The position numbers and the translations under genes are program-made. Positions 8,328 to 17,644 of a stretch of 64,000 nt of DNA are shown here, in pieces. The first letter of the stretch is position 1; every line of letters begins with the position of its first letter. This DNA comes from Roseovarius albus (GTDB taxonomy: Bacteria; Pseudomonadota; Alphaproteobacteria; Rhodobacterales; Rhodobacteraceae), in NCBI RefSeq assembly GCF_900172335.1, contig NZ_FWFX01000005.1, positions 242,659-306,658 of the forward strand. The letters run 5' to 3'. The notes beneath the pieces were generated by a model. That model searched no databases. It was not told the DNA's origin and saw only the letters and a list, made by a program, of their open reading frames with translations.

Positions 8328-9307
8328 AGCGCGAAACGCTCATAAACGCGGCACTGTTGCTGGGTCTTCTGCTGGTCCCGCTCTGGGCTTATGTCACCGA
8401 TGAACCCTTTACCATCACGCTCGCCACCAAGGTCGCAATCCTCGCGCTCGCCGGTGTTGGCCTCAACATCGCTCTGGGTCTGGGCGGGCTGGTCAGTCTT
8501 GGTCACGCAGCCTTCTTTGGCATCGGTGGCTATGCCATGGGCATCCTTGCCAGCCACGCGCAAAGCTACACGCCGCTAATGGAAAGCCCCTTCCTGATCG
8601 AAGGTACCAAATCCATGCCGGTGATCTGGGTCACCGCAATCCTCGCCTCCGCCCTCGCCGCGCTTGTCATCGGAACGCTGTCCCTGCGCACCTCGGGCGT
8701 TTATTTCATCATGATCACGCTGGCATTCGGCCAGATGCTGTTCTTCTTTGCCATCAGTTGGCCCGCTTACGGGGGCGAGGACGGCCTGTCGATCTATGTG
8801 CGCAATGGCTTTCCGGGCATGAACACACTCGACCCGATCCAGTTCTTTGCGCTGTGTTTTGCCCTGCTGCTGGCCGCCCTGTGGTTCAGTCACCGCTTGG
8901 CCAATGCGCCTTTTGGGTTGGCGCTCAATGCGGCGCGGCAATCGCCTGCACGGGTCGAAACCGTGGGCCTCAGCCCGTTTCACCTGCGCCTGATCGCCTT
9001 TATCATCTCCGGCGCAATCACCGGCCTTGCCGGGGCGCTTTTTGCCGATCTCAACCGCTTTGTCAGCCCGAATATGCTCAGCTGGCAAACCAGTGGTGAG
9101 ATCATGATTTTCATCATTCTCGGCGGTGTCGGGCGGCTTTGTGGCCCGGTTGCCGGGGCGGCGCTGTTTATCGCGCTGGAACATTTCTTGGGCGGCCTGT
9201 CCGAGTTCTGGCACATCTGGCTGGGGCTTTTGCTCCTGCTGGTCGTTCTTTTTGCCCGTGGCGGATTGATTGGCGTTTTGGCCGGCAGGCAGGTGGCACA
9301 TGACTGA
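8324..9307 (+). CDS. Liv-type ABC transporter permease (LivM-like)
   Basis: 327 residues with multiple membrane helices. LivM hallmarks include LALAGVGLNIALGLGGLVSLGHAAFFGIG in outline near residues 40-68, TLSLRTSGVYFIMITLAFGQM near 125, and ISGAITGLAGALFADLNRFVSPNM near 230-255, followed by GGVGRLCGPVAGAALF. It pairs with LivH to form the pore. Start overlaps livH by 4 bp and its stop overlaps the start of the LivG-like gene. Confidence 0.92.
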   Translation: MKRETLINAALLLGLLLVPLWAYVTDEPFTITLATKVAILALAGVGLNIALGLGGLVSLGHAAFFGIGGYAMGILASHAQSYTPLMESPFLIEGTKSMPVIWVTAILASALAALVIGTLSLRTSGVYFIMITLAFGQMLFFFAISWPAYGGEDGLSIYVRNGFPGMNTLDPIQFFALCFALLLAALWFSHRLANAPFGLALNAARQSPARVETVGLSPFHLRLIAFIISGAITGLAGALFADLNRFVSPNMLSWQTSGEIMIFIILGGVGRLCGPVAGAALFIALEHFLGGLSEFWHIWLGLLLLLVVLFARGGLIGVLAGRQVAHD

Positions 9308-10049
9308 TCCGGTTCTTGCCACACATAACATCAGCAAACAATTCGGCGCGTTGAAAGCCAGCGATGACATCAGCCTGACCCTGAGGCCTGGCGAAATCCA
9401 TGCCATCATCGGCCCCAACGGTGCGGGCAAATCCACGCTGATCGCCCAAATCTGCGGTACTCTGGCCCCGGACAGCGGCCGGGTTGAACTGATGGGGCGG
9501 GATGTAACCGCGCTGACCACTCGTGCCCGCGCTCAGGCTGGGTTGGGGCGCACCTTCCAGATTTCGGCGCTAGCGATGGAAGATACGGTTTTGCAAAACG
9601 CCCTGCTGGGTGCGCTGGGCGCCCGTGGCGGGGCCTTTGCCATGTTCCGCCGGGCTCTGTCTGACACAAACCTGCGGGATGTCGCGATGATGGCATTGGA
9701 GCGCGTCGGGCTGGCTGATGAGGCCAGCATGCGCACGTCTGACCTGAGCCACGGCCAACGCCGCCAGCTTGAGGTGGCGATTGCCCTGACGCTAAACCCC
9801 AAGGCCTTTGTCATGGATGAACCCATGGCCGGGATGGGGGCCGAAGGCTCTGCCAAGATGACCGGGCTTCTGGACGAGCTTCGGAAGGAAGCCCCCATTC
9901 TGTTGGTCGAACACGACATGGATGCTGTCTTTGCCTTGGCAGACCGGCTCAGCGTGTTGGTCTATGGCAGGATCATCGCAACCGGCTCTGTGTCCGAGAT
10001 CCGCGCCAATAAGGACGTGCAGCAGGCCTATCTGGGAGAGGACGCATGA
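9300..10049 (+). CDS. Liv-type ABC transporter ATP-binding protein (LivG-like)
   Basis: 249 residues from the ATG at 9300; a longer upstream extension would lie wholly inside the permease gene and adds no family sequence. Walker A is GPNGAGKST near residue 38, the signature is LSHGQRRQLEVAIAL near 145, and Walker B is AFVMDEPMAGMG near 165, with the switch His in LLVEHDMDAVF. It is one of two cytoplasmic ATPases that energise the importer. The signature reads LSHGQ instead of LSGGQ, which is common in LivG. Confidence 0.92.
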   Translation: MTDPVLATHNISKQFGALKASDDISLTLRPGEIHAIIGPNGAGKSTLIAQICGTLAPDSGRVELMGRDVTALTTRARAQAGLGRTFQISALAMEDTVLQNALLGALGARGGAFAMFRRALSDTNLRDVAMMALERVGLADEASMRTSDLSHGQRRQLEVAIALTLNPKAFVMDEPMAGMGAEGSAKMTGLLDELRKEAPILLVEHDMDAVFALADRLSVLVYGRIIATGSVSEIRANKDVQQAYLGEDA

Positions 10050-10735
10050 GCCTGTTGTCACTCTCGTCCCTTTCCGCCTTTTATGGCGCATCGCAGGCGC
10101 TGTTTGATGTGTCTTTCGATTTGGCCGAGGGCGAGGTGCTGGCGCTTTTGGGCCGCAACGGCATGGGCAAATCAACCACGATCAAATCCATCTGCCGAAT
10201 GATGCCTGTGGCCTCGGGACAATTGGTCTTTGACGATCACGATTTGAACCGTCTGCCATCACACAAGGCGGCGCGCCTGGGTATCGGTCTGGTGCCCGAA
10301 GGGCGGCGCTGTTTTCCAAATCTTAATGTTTATGAAAATCTCACCGCCGCCGCTCGCCCCGGGCATTGGGATTTTGCGCGGGTGAGCAAATTGTTCCCAC
10401 GCCTGGCCGAACGTCGCAATCAACGTGCCGCGACACTTTCGGGTGGCGAACAACAAATGCTCGCGATTGGCCGTGCTCTGATGACCAATCCACGTTTGTT
10501 AATATTAGATGAAGCCACCGAAGGATTGGCCCCCATCGTGCGGCAGGAAATTTGGGCGGCCATCCGCACCCTGAAAGAAGAAACCGGCATGGCAATTCTG
10601 CTGGTGGACAAGTCTCTCTTCGAGCTGTCCCAAATCGCCGACCGTGCCGTCATCTTGCAACGCGGGGCTGATGTGTGGTCGGGAAACTTTGGTGATCTGA
10701 CCGAAGAATTATCGAGCCGCTATATCGGGGTTTGA
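10046..10735 (+). CDS. Liv-type ABC transporter ATP-binding protein (LivF-like)
   Basis: 229 residues, usual LivF size. Walker A GRNGMGKSTTIKSI near residue 37, LivF-typical IGLVPEGRRCFPNLNVYENL near 85, signature LSGGEQQMLAIGRAL near 133, Walker B LLILDEATEGLAP near 155. It overlaps the LivG-like gene by 4 bp (ATGA) and is the last gene of the operon. A convergent FAD oxidoreductase gene ends 63 bp downstream. Confidence 0.92.
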   Translation: MSLLSLSSLSAFYGASQALFDVSFDLAEGEVLALLGRNGMGKSTTIKSICRMMPVASGQLVFDDHDLNRLPSHKAARLGIGLVPEGRRCFPNLNVYENLTAAARPGHWDFARVSKLFPRLAERRNQRAATLSGGEQQMLAIGRALMTNPRLLILDEATEGLAPIVRQEIWAAIRTLKEETGMAILLVDKSLFELSQIADRAVILQRGADVWSGNFGDLTEELSSRYIGV

Positions 10736-10798
10736 TGTGTTCGATCCCTGATGCGGAGTTTGGTACAAAACCGGGGGTGAGAGCGAACAAGTTGTACG

Positions 10799-12175
10799 TT
10801 AATCGACCCGAACGTCTTGCCGCTTCAACTCAGCCCGCACCGCGCTCAGATCGACATCGCGCTGATTGCGGTTCGACTTGACCGACAGCGCCGCCGCTAC
10901 ACCCGCGCCTTGCCCGGTCACCGCGCAACAGGCCATGTTGCGGGTCCCTGCGTGGGCCACTTTTGACCCACCAATCGCGCGACCAGGGACGAGCAGGTTT
11001 TCGATGTTTTGCGGCAGCATGCAGCTATAGGGCACCTGCATATAGCGGCCGGTGGTGGGCAAGATGAGAATGCCATAACCATCTATAAATTCAGGATAAA
11101 TCCCGATGCTGTCATCAAATCGACCCTGATGGCGCATGTCGTCATCGGTCAAGTTATAAACCGCATCGATCTTGCGTGTGTCGCGAACGCCCAGTGACAT
11201 GCCAAAGTTTCTGAGCCGCACCCCTTCACAGCCGGGTGTGTAGTGGCGCAGGGCCTCAATCGCGTGCATTGCTTGCTTGCGGCCCTCGATTTCGAACTTG
11301 GTTAGGCTGTCAGGATCGGTGCCGTCGCACCCGGCCAAATGCACGAGGTTCATATAGGTCATTTCGCCAGAATCGTGCACCGCACCCCAGGTCCCACCAA
11401 TGGTATTCAAGTGAGCAGGGATCACACCATCTTGTATGGCTTGCGCAAAGGGCTTGGCCAGAAATGGCGAAAACATGGTGTCTTCCTTGCCGTCAGTTTC
11501 CACCTCCCATTCTCCGGTGGACCAGTCCTTGTAGGTCTGCGGGTTGGCTTTGACGCCCTCCATAAAGGCCTTTTTGTCTACGCCTGCCACATGGAACATC
11601 ACAGACGCGGCCTGCATTTCCTCGATGGGGGTTTTATAGGTCGTGGCACCCGCGCGTTCCGCCACATCGGCATCTCCGGTGGCGTCGATCACGCGTTTGG
11701 CCAGGATTGCTTCGCGTCCCGCCTTCGATTCAACGATGATCCCTTTGATGTCATTGCCATCCATGATGGGCGCCACAAATTGGCGGTGGAGCATGGCATG
11801 AATGCCTGCTTCCTCGACCAAACGGTCCGCGACCAATTTGAAGCCTTCGCTGTCCAGCTCATAACTCAGTGACTGACTTTCTGGCACGGCAGCCCCGGCG
11901 GCCTTGGCACGTTCTTCGAACTCCCACCCGATGCCGCCTGCCTCAACCGTGTCTTCGTGTCTGTACCAGGCAAAGCCTTCAACACCGACAACCGTGATGT
12001 TGCCACCAAAGCAACCAAACCGCTCAACAAGCGCAACCTCAACGCCGCAGCGGGCGGCGGCCAGCGCGGCGGCCAACCCTGCGGGGCCAGAGCCGACAAC
12101 CAGCACATCGGTACTATGAATCACAGGCGTTTCGCGGGGAGCCTCGGAAACGGTGCGGGGGGAAAGATGGTCCAT
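10799..12175 (-). CDS. FAD-dependent oxidoreductase (FAD_oxidored family)
   Basis: About 458 residues from the ATG at 12175 (MDHLSPRTV), preceded by a GAGG. An in-frame ATG at 12244 would add 23 residues of unrelated sequence. The Rossmann FAD motif is VLVVGSGPAGLAAALAAA near residue 25, followed by an acidic strand end and RFGCFGGNITVVGVEGFAW, the flavin-contact segment of this family. RVIDATGDADVAERAGA lies near 170, and LLVPGRAIGGSKVAHAGTRNMACCAVTGQGAG near the end is the C-terminal FAD-binding region (residues given in outline). No membrane segment is seen. Family members oxidise diverse catabolic substrates; the neighbours do not identify one. Confidence 0.82.
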   Translation of the reverse strand: MDHLSPRTVSEAPRETPVIHSTDVLVVGSGPAGLAAALAAARCGVEVALVERFGCFGGNITVVGVEGFAWYRHEDTVEAGGIGWEFEERAKAAGAAVPESQSLSYELDSEGFKLVADRLVEEAGIHAMLHRQFVAPIMDGNDIKGIIVESKAGREAILAKRVIDATGDADVAERAGATTYKTPIEEMQAASVMFHVAGVDKKAFMEGVKANPQTYKDWSTGEWEVETDGKEDTMFSPFLAKPFAQAIQDGVIPAHLNTIGGTWGAVHDSGEMTYMNLVHLAGCDGTDPDSLTKFEIEGRKQAMHAIEALRHYTPGCEGVRLRNFGMSLGVRDTRKIDAVYNLTDDDMRHQGRFDDSIGIYPEFIDGYGILILPTTGRYMQVPYSCMLPQNIENLLVPGRAIGGSKVAHAGTRNMACCAVTGQGAGVAAALSVKSNRNQRDVDLSAVRAELKRQDVRVD

Positions 12176-12268
12176 GCGAGCCTCGTCATGGGAGTGTCGT
12201 GGAAGCATTTTACACTGCAACCATAAGCGCAGATTGACCGGCACCTTAGCCAGCTAGTGTGGGGTTGC

Positions 12269-14518
12269 CTAGTGGTTTTTAGCAGGAATCAATAGTGGTT
12301 TCACGTTGCGCAATCGCAGGGCATTGCTGACGACGCACACTGATGACAGCGCCATGGCCCCAGCCGCCAACATGGGCGAGAGTAAAAGGCCGAATGCGGG
12401 ATAAAGCACCCCGGCGGCGACCGGCAGCAAGGCGGCGTTATAGGCAAAGGCCCAAAACAGGTTCTGACGGATGTTTTGCATGGTTTTGTGTGACAGATGT
12501 TGGGCGTTAATCACGCCGGAAAGATCGCTTGACACCAGCACCACATCAGCCGTTTCCATCGCGATATCTGTTCCGGTGCCAAGAGCGATGGCGACATCCG
12601 CTTTAGCAAGCGCCGGGGCGTCATTTATACCATCACCGACAAAGACCACCGGGCCGTTTTGGCGCAACTCGTCAATCGCGGTCAGCTTGTCCTCGGGGCG
12701 AAGGCCGGCGCGGATGTGATCAATGCCCAACTGTGCGGCGATGGCTTGCGCAGTTTCGGGGCGGTCGCCGGTCAACATGGCAACGGATATGCCGTTTTGA
12801 TGCAGAGTTTCAATGGCTTGCTTGCTTTCGGGGCGCAGTGGGTCGGCGATGCCCAGCATCCCTGCAAACTGGCCATCGACGCCGATGAGGATGGGGGTTT
12901 GACCCTGTTCGCCAATTGCCGAGATTTGGTTTTGGTCAGGCAGGTTGGCAATGTTGGTTTGCTGAAGATGCTCAGTGTTGCCGACAAAGATTTGGTGCCC
13001 TGACGCAGATCCCGAAACGCCGAAGCTTGTGTGTGAAGTAAAACCACTGACGTCAGGCAGGGTCTGCCCCGCGGTCTCCACCAGTGCGCGCGCAATGGGA
13101 TGTTCTGATTGTGCCTCAACTGCTGCGGCCATGCGCAGCACATCGGCCTGATTAAACCCATCCGCGATTTGAGTTGAGACGACAGTGGGCCTGCCCTTGG
13201 TCAACGTGCCGGTTTTGTCAAAGGCGATGGTGCGTACTTCGTCGAGCCGTTGAAGCGCCTCACCCCGGCGGAAAAATACGCCCAGTTCTGCCGCGCGCCC
13301 GGTGCCGACCATGATGGAGGTGGGCGTCGCAAGCCCCATGGCGCAGGGGCAGGCGATGATCAGAACTGAAACCGATGCGACCAGCGCATGGATCAGTGCA
13401 GGCTGCGGGCCAAAGATAAGCCATGCCACCAATGTGATCAGAGCTATTACTATGACCGCTGGCACAAACACCCGAATGACTCGGTCAGCGAGAGCTTGTA
13501 TTGGCAGTTTGGCATCTTGAGCTTGAGAGACCATGCGAATAATCCCGGCCAGCGTGGTTCCCTCACCCACGCGCGTGGCTTTGAACTGGAATGCGCCGGA
13601 GGTGTTGATGGTGCCGCCGATCACCTCATCCCCTGCAGCCTTACCAACGGCGTTAGGCTCTCCGGTGATCATACTTTCATCAACATAGGACTGGCCGGAA
13701 GCGATGATGCCATCTACGGGCAGACGTTCGCCCGGTTTGATTTGGATGACATCGCCGATGCGTAGGTCATCTACGGCGACAGCGACCCAATGGCCCTCGC
13801 GTTTTACCTGAGCGGTTTCGGGTTGGAGACCGATGAGTGCCTCGATCGCCGCTCCGGTCCGTCCCCTTGCTCGTGCTTCCAACCAGCGGCCCGTCAAGAT
13901 CAGTGTGACGATGACAGCGGCGGCTTCGAAATACACGACACGGGCGGTTTCGGGGAACATATTTGGGATCAGCAAAACCAAGGTAGAAAAAACCCACGCC
14001 GCACCGCTGCCCAAGGCGACAAGGCTGTTCATTTCCGGGGTACGTCTGAGCAGGGCGGGAATGCCGATAGTGAAAAACATCCGCCCGGGCCAAACCAGAA
14101 CCAACGTGGTCAGCACAAATTGGAGGATCCAAAGTGGGCGCAGCCCGATGGTTTGATGCAGCCAATGGTGAAAGCTGGGGAATAGATGCCCGCCCATTTC
14201 CGTGATGAACACTGGCAACGTTAAGATTGCCGCAATCAACGCCATCAGTCGCGTCTGAGCGATCTGGTCGGCATGGCTCTGAGCGCTTTGCCCAAGGCTG
14301 CCCTCGGCCTTGGGCCAGGCCTGATATCCTGCGTCCTCGACCGCATTGATCAAGGCGTTGGTATCGACCCGTCCTTTGGGAAATTCCACCAAGGCCGTTG
14401 AACTGGCAAAGTTGACCGTGGCGCTTTCGACACCGGGCACGGCATTCAGGGCGCGCTCGGTCCGGCCCGCGCATCCCGCACAGCTTAACCCGCCGATATC
14501 CAATCTAACCGTTTCCAT
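12269..14518 (-). CDS. copA: Cu(I)-type heavy-metal P1B ATPase
   Basis: 749 residues. One N-terminal heavy-metal-associated domain has the CxxC pair (GGLSCAGCAG, Cys13 and Cys16). The membrane metal site is CPCAMGLATP in transmembrane helix 6. Phosphorylation occurs at the Asp of DKTGTLTKG, the actuator domain has ITGEPNAVGK in place of TGES, the nucleotide domain has the SEHPIARA His-Pro pair, and the hinge is GDGINDAPALAKADVAIAL. This order defines a P1B-1 copper exporter in the inner membrane. Upstream on the minus strand is a candidate MerR-family promoter with a 19-bp spacer. No copper chaperone or cueR gene adjoins it. Confidence 0.92.
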   Translation of the reverse strand: METVRLDIGGLSCAGCAGRTERALNAVPGVESATVNFASSTALVEFPKGRVDTNALINAVEDAGYQAWPKAEGSLGQSAQSHADQIAQTRLMALIAAILTLPVFITEMGGHLFPSFHHWLHQTIGLRPLWILQFVLTTLVLVWPGRMFFTIGIPALLRRTPEMNSLVALGSGAAWVFSTLVLLIPNMFPETARVVYFEAAAVIVTLILTGRWLEARARGRTGAAIEALIGLQPETAQVKREGHWVAVAVDDLRIGDVIQIKPGERLPVDGIIASGQSYVDESMITGEPNAVGKAAGDEVIGGTINTSGAFQFKATRVGEGTTLAGIIRMVSQAQDAKLPIQALADRVIRVFVPAVIVIALITLVAWLIFGPQPALIHALVASVSVLIIACPCAMGLATPTSIMVGTGRAAELGVFFRRGEALQRLDEVRTIAFDKTGTLTKGRPTVVSTQIADGFNQADVLRMAAAVEAQSEHPIARALVETAGQTLPDVSGFTSHTSFGVSGSASGHQIFVGNTEHLQQTNIANLPDQNQISAIGEQGQTPILIGVDGQFAGMLGIADPLRPESKQAIETLHQNGISVAMLTGDRPETAQAIAAQLGIDHIRAGLRPEDKLTAIDELRQNGPVVFVGDGINDAPALAKADVAIALGTGTDIAMETADVVLVSSDLSGVINAQHLSHKTMQNIRQNLFWAFAYNAALLPVAAGVLYPAFGLLLSPMLAAGAMALSSVCVVSNALRLRNVKPLLIPAKNH

Positions 14519-14549
14519 GAATTGCGCCCAGTCGCCAGAGTTCTCAGGT

Positions 14550-14580
14550 TAGATAGAGTGACGCCTGAACCAAAGGTCAA
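14550..14580 (-). promoter_or_regulatory. Candidate copA promoter with 19-bp spacer (CueR-like geometry)
   Basis: On the minus strand TTGACC (14580-14575) and TATCTA (14555-14550) are separated by 19 bp, the over-long spacing used by MerR-family regulators such as CueR. The dyad inside the spacer is poor (TGAC and GTCA arms only), so the assignment is tentative. Confidence 0.35.
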
Positions 14581-14597
14581 GAGGGAGATGGAAAACG

Positions 14598-14625
14598 TGT
14601 TCAAACCGCACTGTTCAAACCGAAC
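14598..14625. repeat. Tandem 14-bp direct repeat between copA and rpe
   Basis: Two head-to-tail copies, TGTTCAAACCGCAC and TGTTCAAACCGAAC, match at 13 of 14 positions. They lie in the divergent promoter region, 72-99 bp upstream of the rpe ATG. Confidence 0.7.
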
Positions 14626-14637
14626 TGGGGGTTGACC

Positions 14638-14656
14638 TGAGCCGCCTCACGGCTCA
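14638..14656 (+). repeat. Hairpin in the rpe leader
   Basis: TGAGCCG, loop CCTCA, CGGCTCA form a perfect 7-bp stem about 40 bp upstream of the rpe start. No T-tract follows. Role unknown. Confidence 0.4.
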
Positions 14657-14696
14657 TGAGCATGGCACGTGAGGCCTACGCACCCGGAGACACCCC

Positions 14697-15386
14697 ATGA
14701 GCTTTGACCGTTCCATCAAAATCGCCCCTTCGATCCTGTCGGCGGACTTCGCCAATTTCGGGCAGGAAATTCAATGTGTCGAGGCGCAGGGCGCGGATTG
14801 GATTCACGTCGATGTTATGGATGGACATTTCGTGCCGAACCTGACCTTTGGCCCGCCGCTCTGTGCTGCGATCCGCCCGCATATCAAGACGGTGATGGAC
14901 ATTCACCTGATGATTTCACCGGTTGATCCCTACATCGCGGCCTTTGCAGATGCAGGTGCCGATATCATCACCGCGCATCTGGAAGCAGGCCCGCATATTC
15001 ACCGGACCCTGCAGGCCATTCGCGGACATGGGTGCAAGGCCGGGCTGGCACTGAACCCTGGGACGGGAATCGAAGATATCGATTACCTGCTGGATATGGT
15101 GGATTTGATCTGCGTGATGACCGTGAACCCCGGCTTTGGCGGGCAAAAGTTCATCCACAGTCAGGTGGAAAAGGTCAAAAACCTGCGGGCAAAAATTGGT
15201 GATCGCCCAATTCACATCGAAATTGATGGTGGTATCACGCCTGAAACCGCGCCGTTGATGGCGGCAGCGGGGGCGGATGTGCTGGTAGCAGGGTCTGCGG
15301 TGTTCAAAGGCGGCTCAGTAGAGAACCCTGCGCCCTATGGTGAAAACATCCGCGCGGTTCGGGCGGCGGCAGAGGCAGCGCTGTAA
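14697..15386 (+). CDS. rpe: Ribulose-phosphate 3-epimerase
   Basis: 229 residues, standard length. The TIM-barrel signatures are all present: IAPSILSADFANFGQEI near residue 9, WIHVDVMDGHFVPNLTFGP near 36 (metal-binding His and catalytic Asp), HLMISPVDPYI, MTVNPGFGGQKFI near 140, and EIDGGITPETAPL near 175 with the second catalytic Asp. It interconverts ribulose-5-phosphate and xylulose-5-phosphate in the pentose phosphate pathway. GGAGAC precedes the ATG. It is divergent from copA. Confidence 0.96.
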   Translation: MSFDRSIKIAPSILSADFANFGQEIQCVEAQGADWIHVDVMDGHFVPNLTFGPPLCAAIRPHIKTVMDIHLMISPVDPYIAAFADAGADIITAHLEAGPHIHRTLQAIRGHGCKAGLALNPGTGIEDIDYLLDMVDLICVMTVNPGFGGQKFIHSQVEKVKNLRAKIGDRPIHIEIDGGITPETAPLMAAAGADVLVAGSAVFKGGSVENPAPYGENIRAVRAAAEAAL

Positions 15387-15437
15387 TCTTCGACGGATTG
15401 GCTTGCTTGCGATGCTAAGGCACCGCATAGTCCGGCC

Positions 15438-16718
15438 ATGACAATTTCAGACAAACTGAGAGCAAAGATTGAAACCCGGCGCGATGATTTGATCGCGCTG
15501 ACGCAGGATTTGATCCGTATCCCTACGTTGAATCCGCCAGGGGCGAATTATCGCGAGATTTGTGACTATCTGGATCACCGTCTGCTGCATTCGGGGTTTG
15601 AGACAGAATTGGTGCGGGCCGAGGGGGCAATTGGCGATAGTGACAAATACCCTCGCTGGAACATTGTTGCGCGCAAAGCGGGCAAGACGTCCGGAGACTG
15701 CGTGCATTTCAACAGTCATATTGATGTTGTTGAGGTGGGCCATGGTTGGACCACAGATCCTTTTGGTGGCCAAGTGAAGGACGGCAAGATTTACGGTCGT
15801 GGGGCCTGTGACATGAAGGGCGGCCTGGCTGCGAGCATCATCGCGGCAGAGGCGTTTATTGCGGTTTGTCCCGATTTTGCAGGCGCGATTGAGATCAGTG
15901 GCACGGCGGATGAGGAATCAGGTGGGTTCGGTGGCGTCGCCTATCTGGCGGAGAAGGGGTATTTCAGCCCGGATCGTGTGCAGCATGTGATTATCCCGGA
16001 GCCCTTGAATAAAGATCGCATTTGTTTGGGGCATCGGGGTGTTTGGTGGGCCGAGATCGAGACCAAAGGCGAGATTGCCCATGGATCAATGCCGTTTTTG
16101 GGTGATTGTGCTGTGCGCCATATGAGCGCCGTGATGAGGGAGATGGAGGAGAGCCTGTTTCCTGCGCTCGCTCAGAAGCGCACTGAAATGCCGGTGGTGC
16201 CCGAAGGCGCGAAACAGTCAACCTTGAACATCAATTCAATTCATGGCGGTGAGCCCGAGCAGGAAGACGATTATACCGGCCTGCCATCGGCTTGCGTGCC
16301 GGACCGCTGCCGGATGGTGATTGATCGGCGTTTCCTAATCGAAGAAAACATTGATGATGTTCAAGATGAGGTGCGTAGCGTTCTGGAGCGTGTACGAGAG
16401 GGGCGCTCGGGGTTCGACTATGACATCCGTGAACTACACCGGGTGCTGCCAACGATGACCGAGCAAGATGCACCGGTTGTCTCATCGGTCGCCAAGGCTG
16501 TGGATGAGGTTTTTGGCCGTGCGCCGCAATATGTCGTGAGCCCTGGTACTTATGACCAAAAACACATCGACCGGATCGGGCGGCTCCATAACTGTATTGC
16601 TTACGGTCCGGGCATTCTGGATCTGGCGCATAAGCCCGACGAATATGTCGGGATTGATGACATGATCGAATCCGCACAGGTGATGGCGCTGGCGCTGCAG
16701 GATTTACTTGGAAAATAG
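15438..16718 (+). CDS. M20-family amidohydrolase (ArgE/DapE-like)
   Basis: 426 residues. The di-zinc site is visible as HFNSHIDVVEVGHGW (His and Asp ligands) near residue 95, GRGACDMKGGLAA near 117 (bridging Asp), and SGTADEESGGFGG near 154 (catalytic Glu-Glu). The ligand His near the C-terminus would lie in the SPGTYDQKHIDR segment. Proteins of this type cleave N-acyl amino acids or short peptides. It is annotated in many genomes as acetylornithine deacetylase or succinyl-diaminopimelate desuccinylase, but neither role can be assigned here because no arginine or lysine biosynthesis gene adjoins it. It ends 1 bp from the convergent GST gene. Confidence 0.85.
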   Translation: MTISDKLRAKIETRRDDLIALTQDLIRIPTLNPPGANYREICDYLDHRLLHSGFETELVRAEGAIGDSDKYPRWNIVARKAGKTSGDCVHFNSHIDVVEVGHGWTTDPFGGQVKDGKIYGRGACDMKGGLAASIIAAEAFIAVCPDFAGAIEISGTADEESGGFGGVAYLAEKGYFSPDRVQHVIIPEPLNKDRICLGHRGVWWAEIETKGEIAHGSMPFLGDCAVRHMSAVMREMEESLFPALAQKRTEMPVVPEGAKQSTLNINSIHGGEPEQEDDYTGLPSACVPDRCRMVIDRRFLIEENIDDVQDEVRSVLERVREGRSGFDYDIRELHRVLPTMTEQDAPVVSSVAKAVDEVFGRAPQYVVSPGTYDQKHIDRIGRLHNCIAYGPGILDLAHKPDEYVGIDDMIESAQVMALALQDLLGK

Positions 16719-16719
16719 C

Positions 16720-17586
16720 TTACAGCAGCGCCATGAACTTGGGCCACGCTTCGGGATCGGCGACAGTTTTGTCGCGGCAAAAGGCGTTACAGAACCCGAA
16801 CGTACGTCCCTTCATTTCCAAAAAATGTGTGACTATATCGCCTGAATATGGGCAAAACTCATTTTCTGAGGACCCAGAATCAATGGGTTTGGCTGCTAGG
16901 GGTGCGGGGCCGGGCCATGATGTGGTTTCATAGGGTTGCGCATAGCGGTTCAGGGTGTCGCCATGCACAAGACCCATGGCGTGCCACTGGCGGAATGATG
17001 ACTCATTCAGGTGGGCATTCACGTAGGCTTGCGCTGTGTCAGACACCGACAATCCGTATCCAGCAATCCGCGCGGCAACGGGCGCGTAAAAGGCATCGAC
17101 AATACCATAGTCCCCACACAGCCATGGGCCATCAGGTTGGCAGGTATCGCGGGCATGATCCCAGATCACCTCGAGGCGCCTTAGGTCCGCCATCAGGGCC
17201 TCGGATGGTGTCACACCGGTATAGGCCAAACGCAGGTTCATCGGGCAGTCGGTGCGCAACGTGGCAAAGCCGGAATGCATTTCGCTGGCCAATGCGCGAG
17301 CTGTGGCACGGGCCTTTGGATCAGCTGGCCAAAGTGGCAGGTCGGGATGGCGCGAGGCCAGTTCTTCAGCAATAGCAATGGTTTCACCTACAATCGCACC
17401 ATCGGGTGTGCGGAATGTTGGAACGGTTTTGGCTGGGGCGAATTCAGGCATCTGCTCAGGAACGCCGCCCTTTTTGAAGTCTACGAATGTGGTCTTGCGT
17501 GGCAGGTTGAACTTGTCGAACAAGAGCCAAATGCGCAGGGACCAGCTGGAATAGGCGCGATCGCCGAGAATAAGATCATAGGTCAT
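16720..17586 (-). CDS. Glutathione S-transferase with C-terminal Cys-rich tail
   Basis: 288 residues, about 60-70 longer than a typical GST. Residues 1-80 are a thioredoxin-fold GST_N domain (LILGDRAYSSWSLRIWLLF, VPTFRTPDGAIVGETIAIAEEL with the glutathione-binding Glu-x-Ile turn). Residues 90-210 are the helical GST_C domain. After about residue 240 an extra tail carries Cys245 (FCPYSGD), Cys266 and Cys270 (FGFCNAFCRDK), plus a His, ending DPEAWPKFMALL. The tail looks like a small metal-binding module of YHS-like flavour. Substrate unknown. It is a single gene upstream of the cobC-like gene. Confidence 0.82.
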   Translation of the reverse strand: MTYDLILGDRAYSSWSLRIWLLFDKFNLPRKTTFVDFKKGGVPEQMPEFAPAKTVPTFRTPDGAIVGETIAIAEELASRHPDLPLWPADPKARATARALASEMHSGFATLRTDCPMNLRLAYTGVTPSEALMADLRRLEVIWDHARDTCQPDGPWLCGDYGIVDAFYAPVAARIAGYGLSVSDTAQAYVNAHLNESSFRQWHAMGLVHGDTLNRYAQPYETTSWPGPAPLAAKPIDSGSSENEFCPYSGDIVTHFLEMKGRTFGFCNAFCRDKTVADPEAWPKFMALL

Positions 17587-17644
17587 GCCGCCACCTTAGA
17601 GTGGCAATTTCACCTTGCCCAACAAAGAATTGTGGGTGGGGTCA

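Noticed and set aside
10763..10797. GTACAA/TTGTAC inverted repeat between livF and the FAD oxidoreductase as a terminator
   Set aside because: Only 6-bp AT-rich arms with a 23-nt loop and no T-tract.
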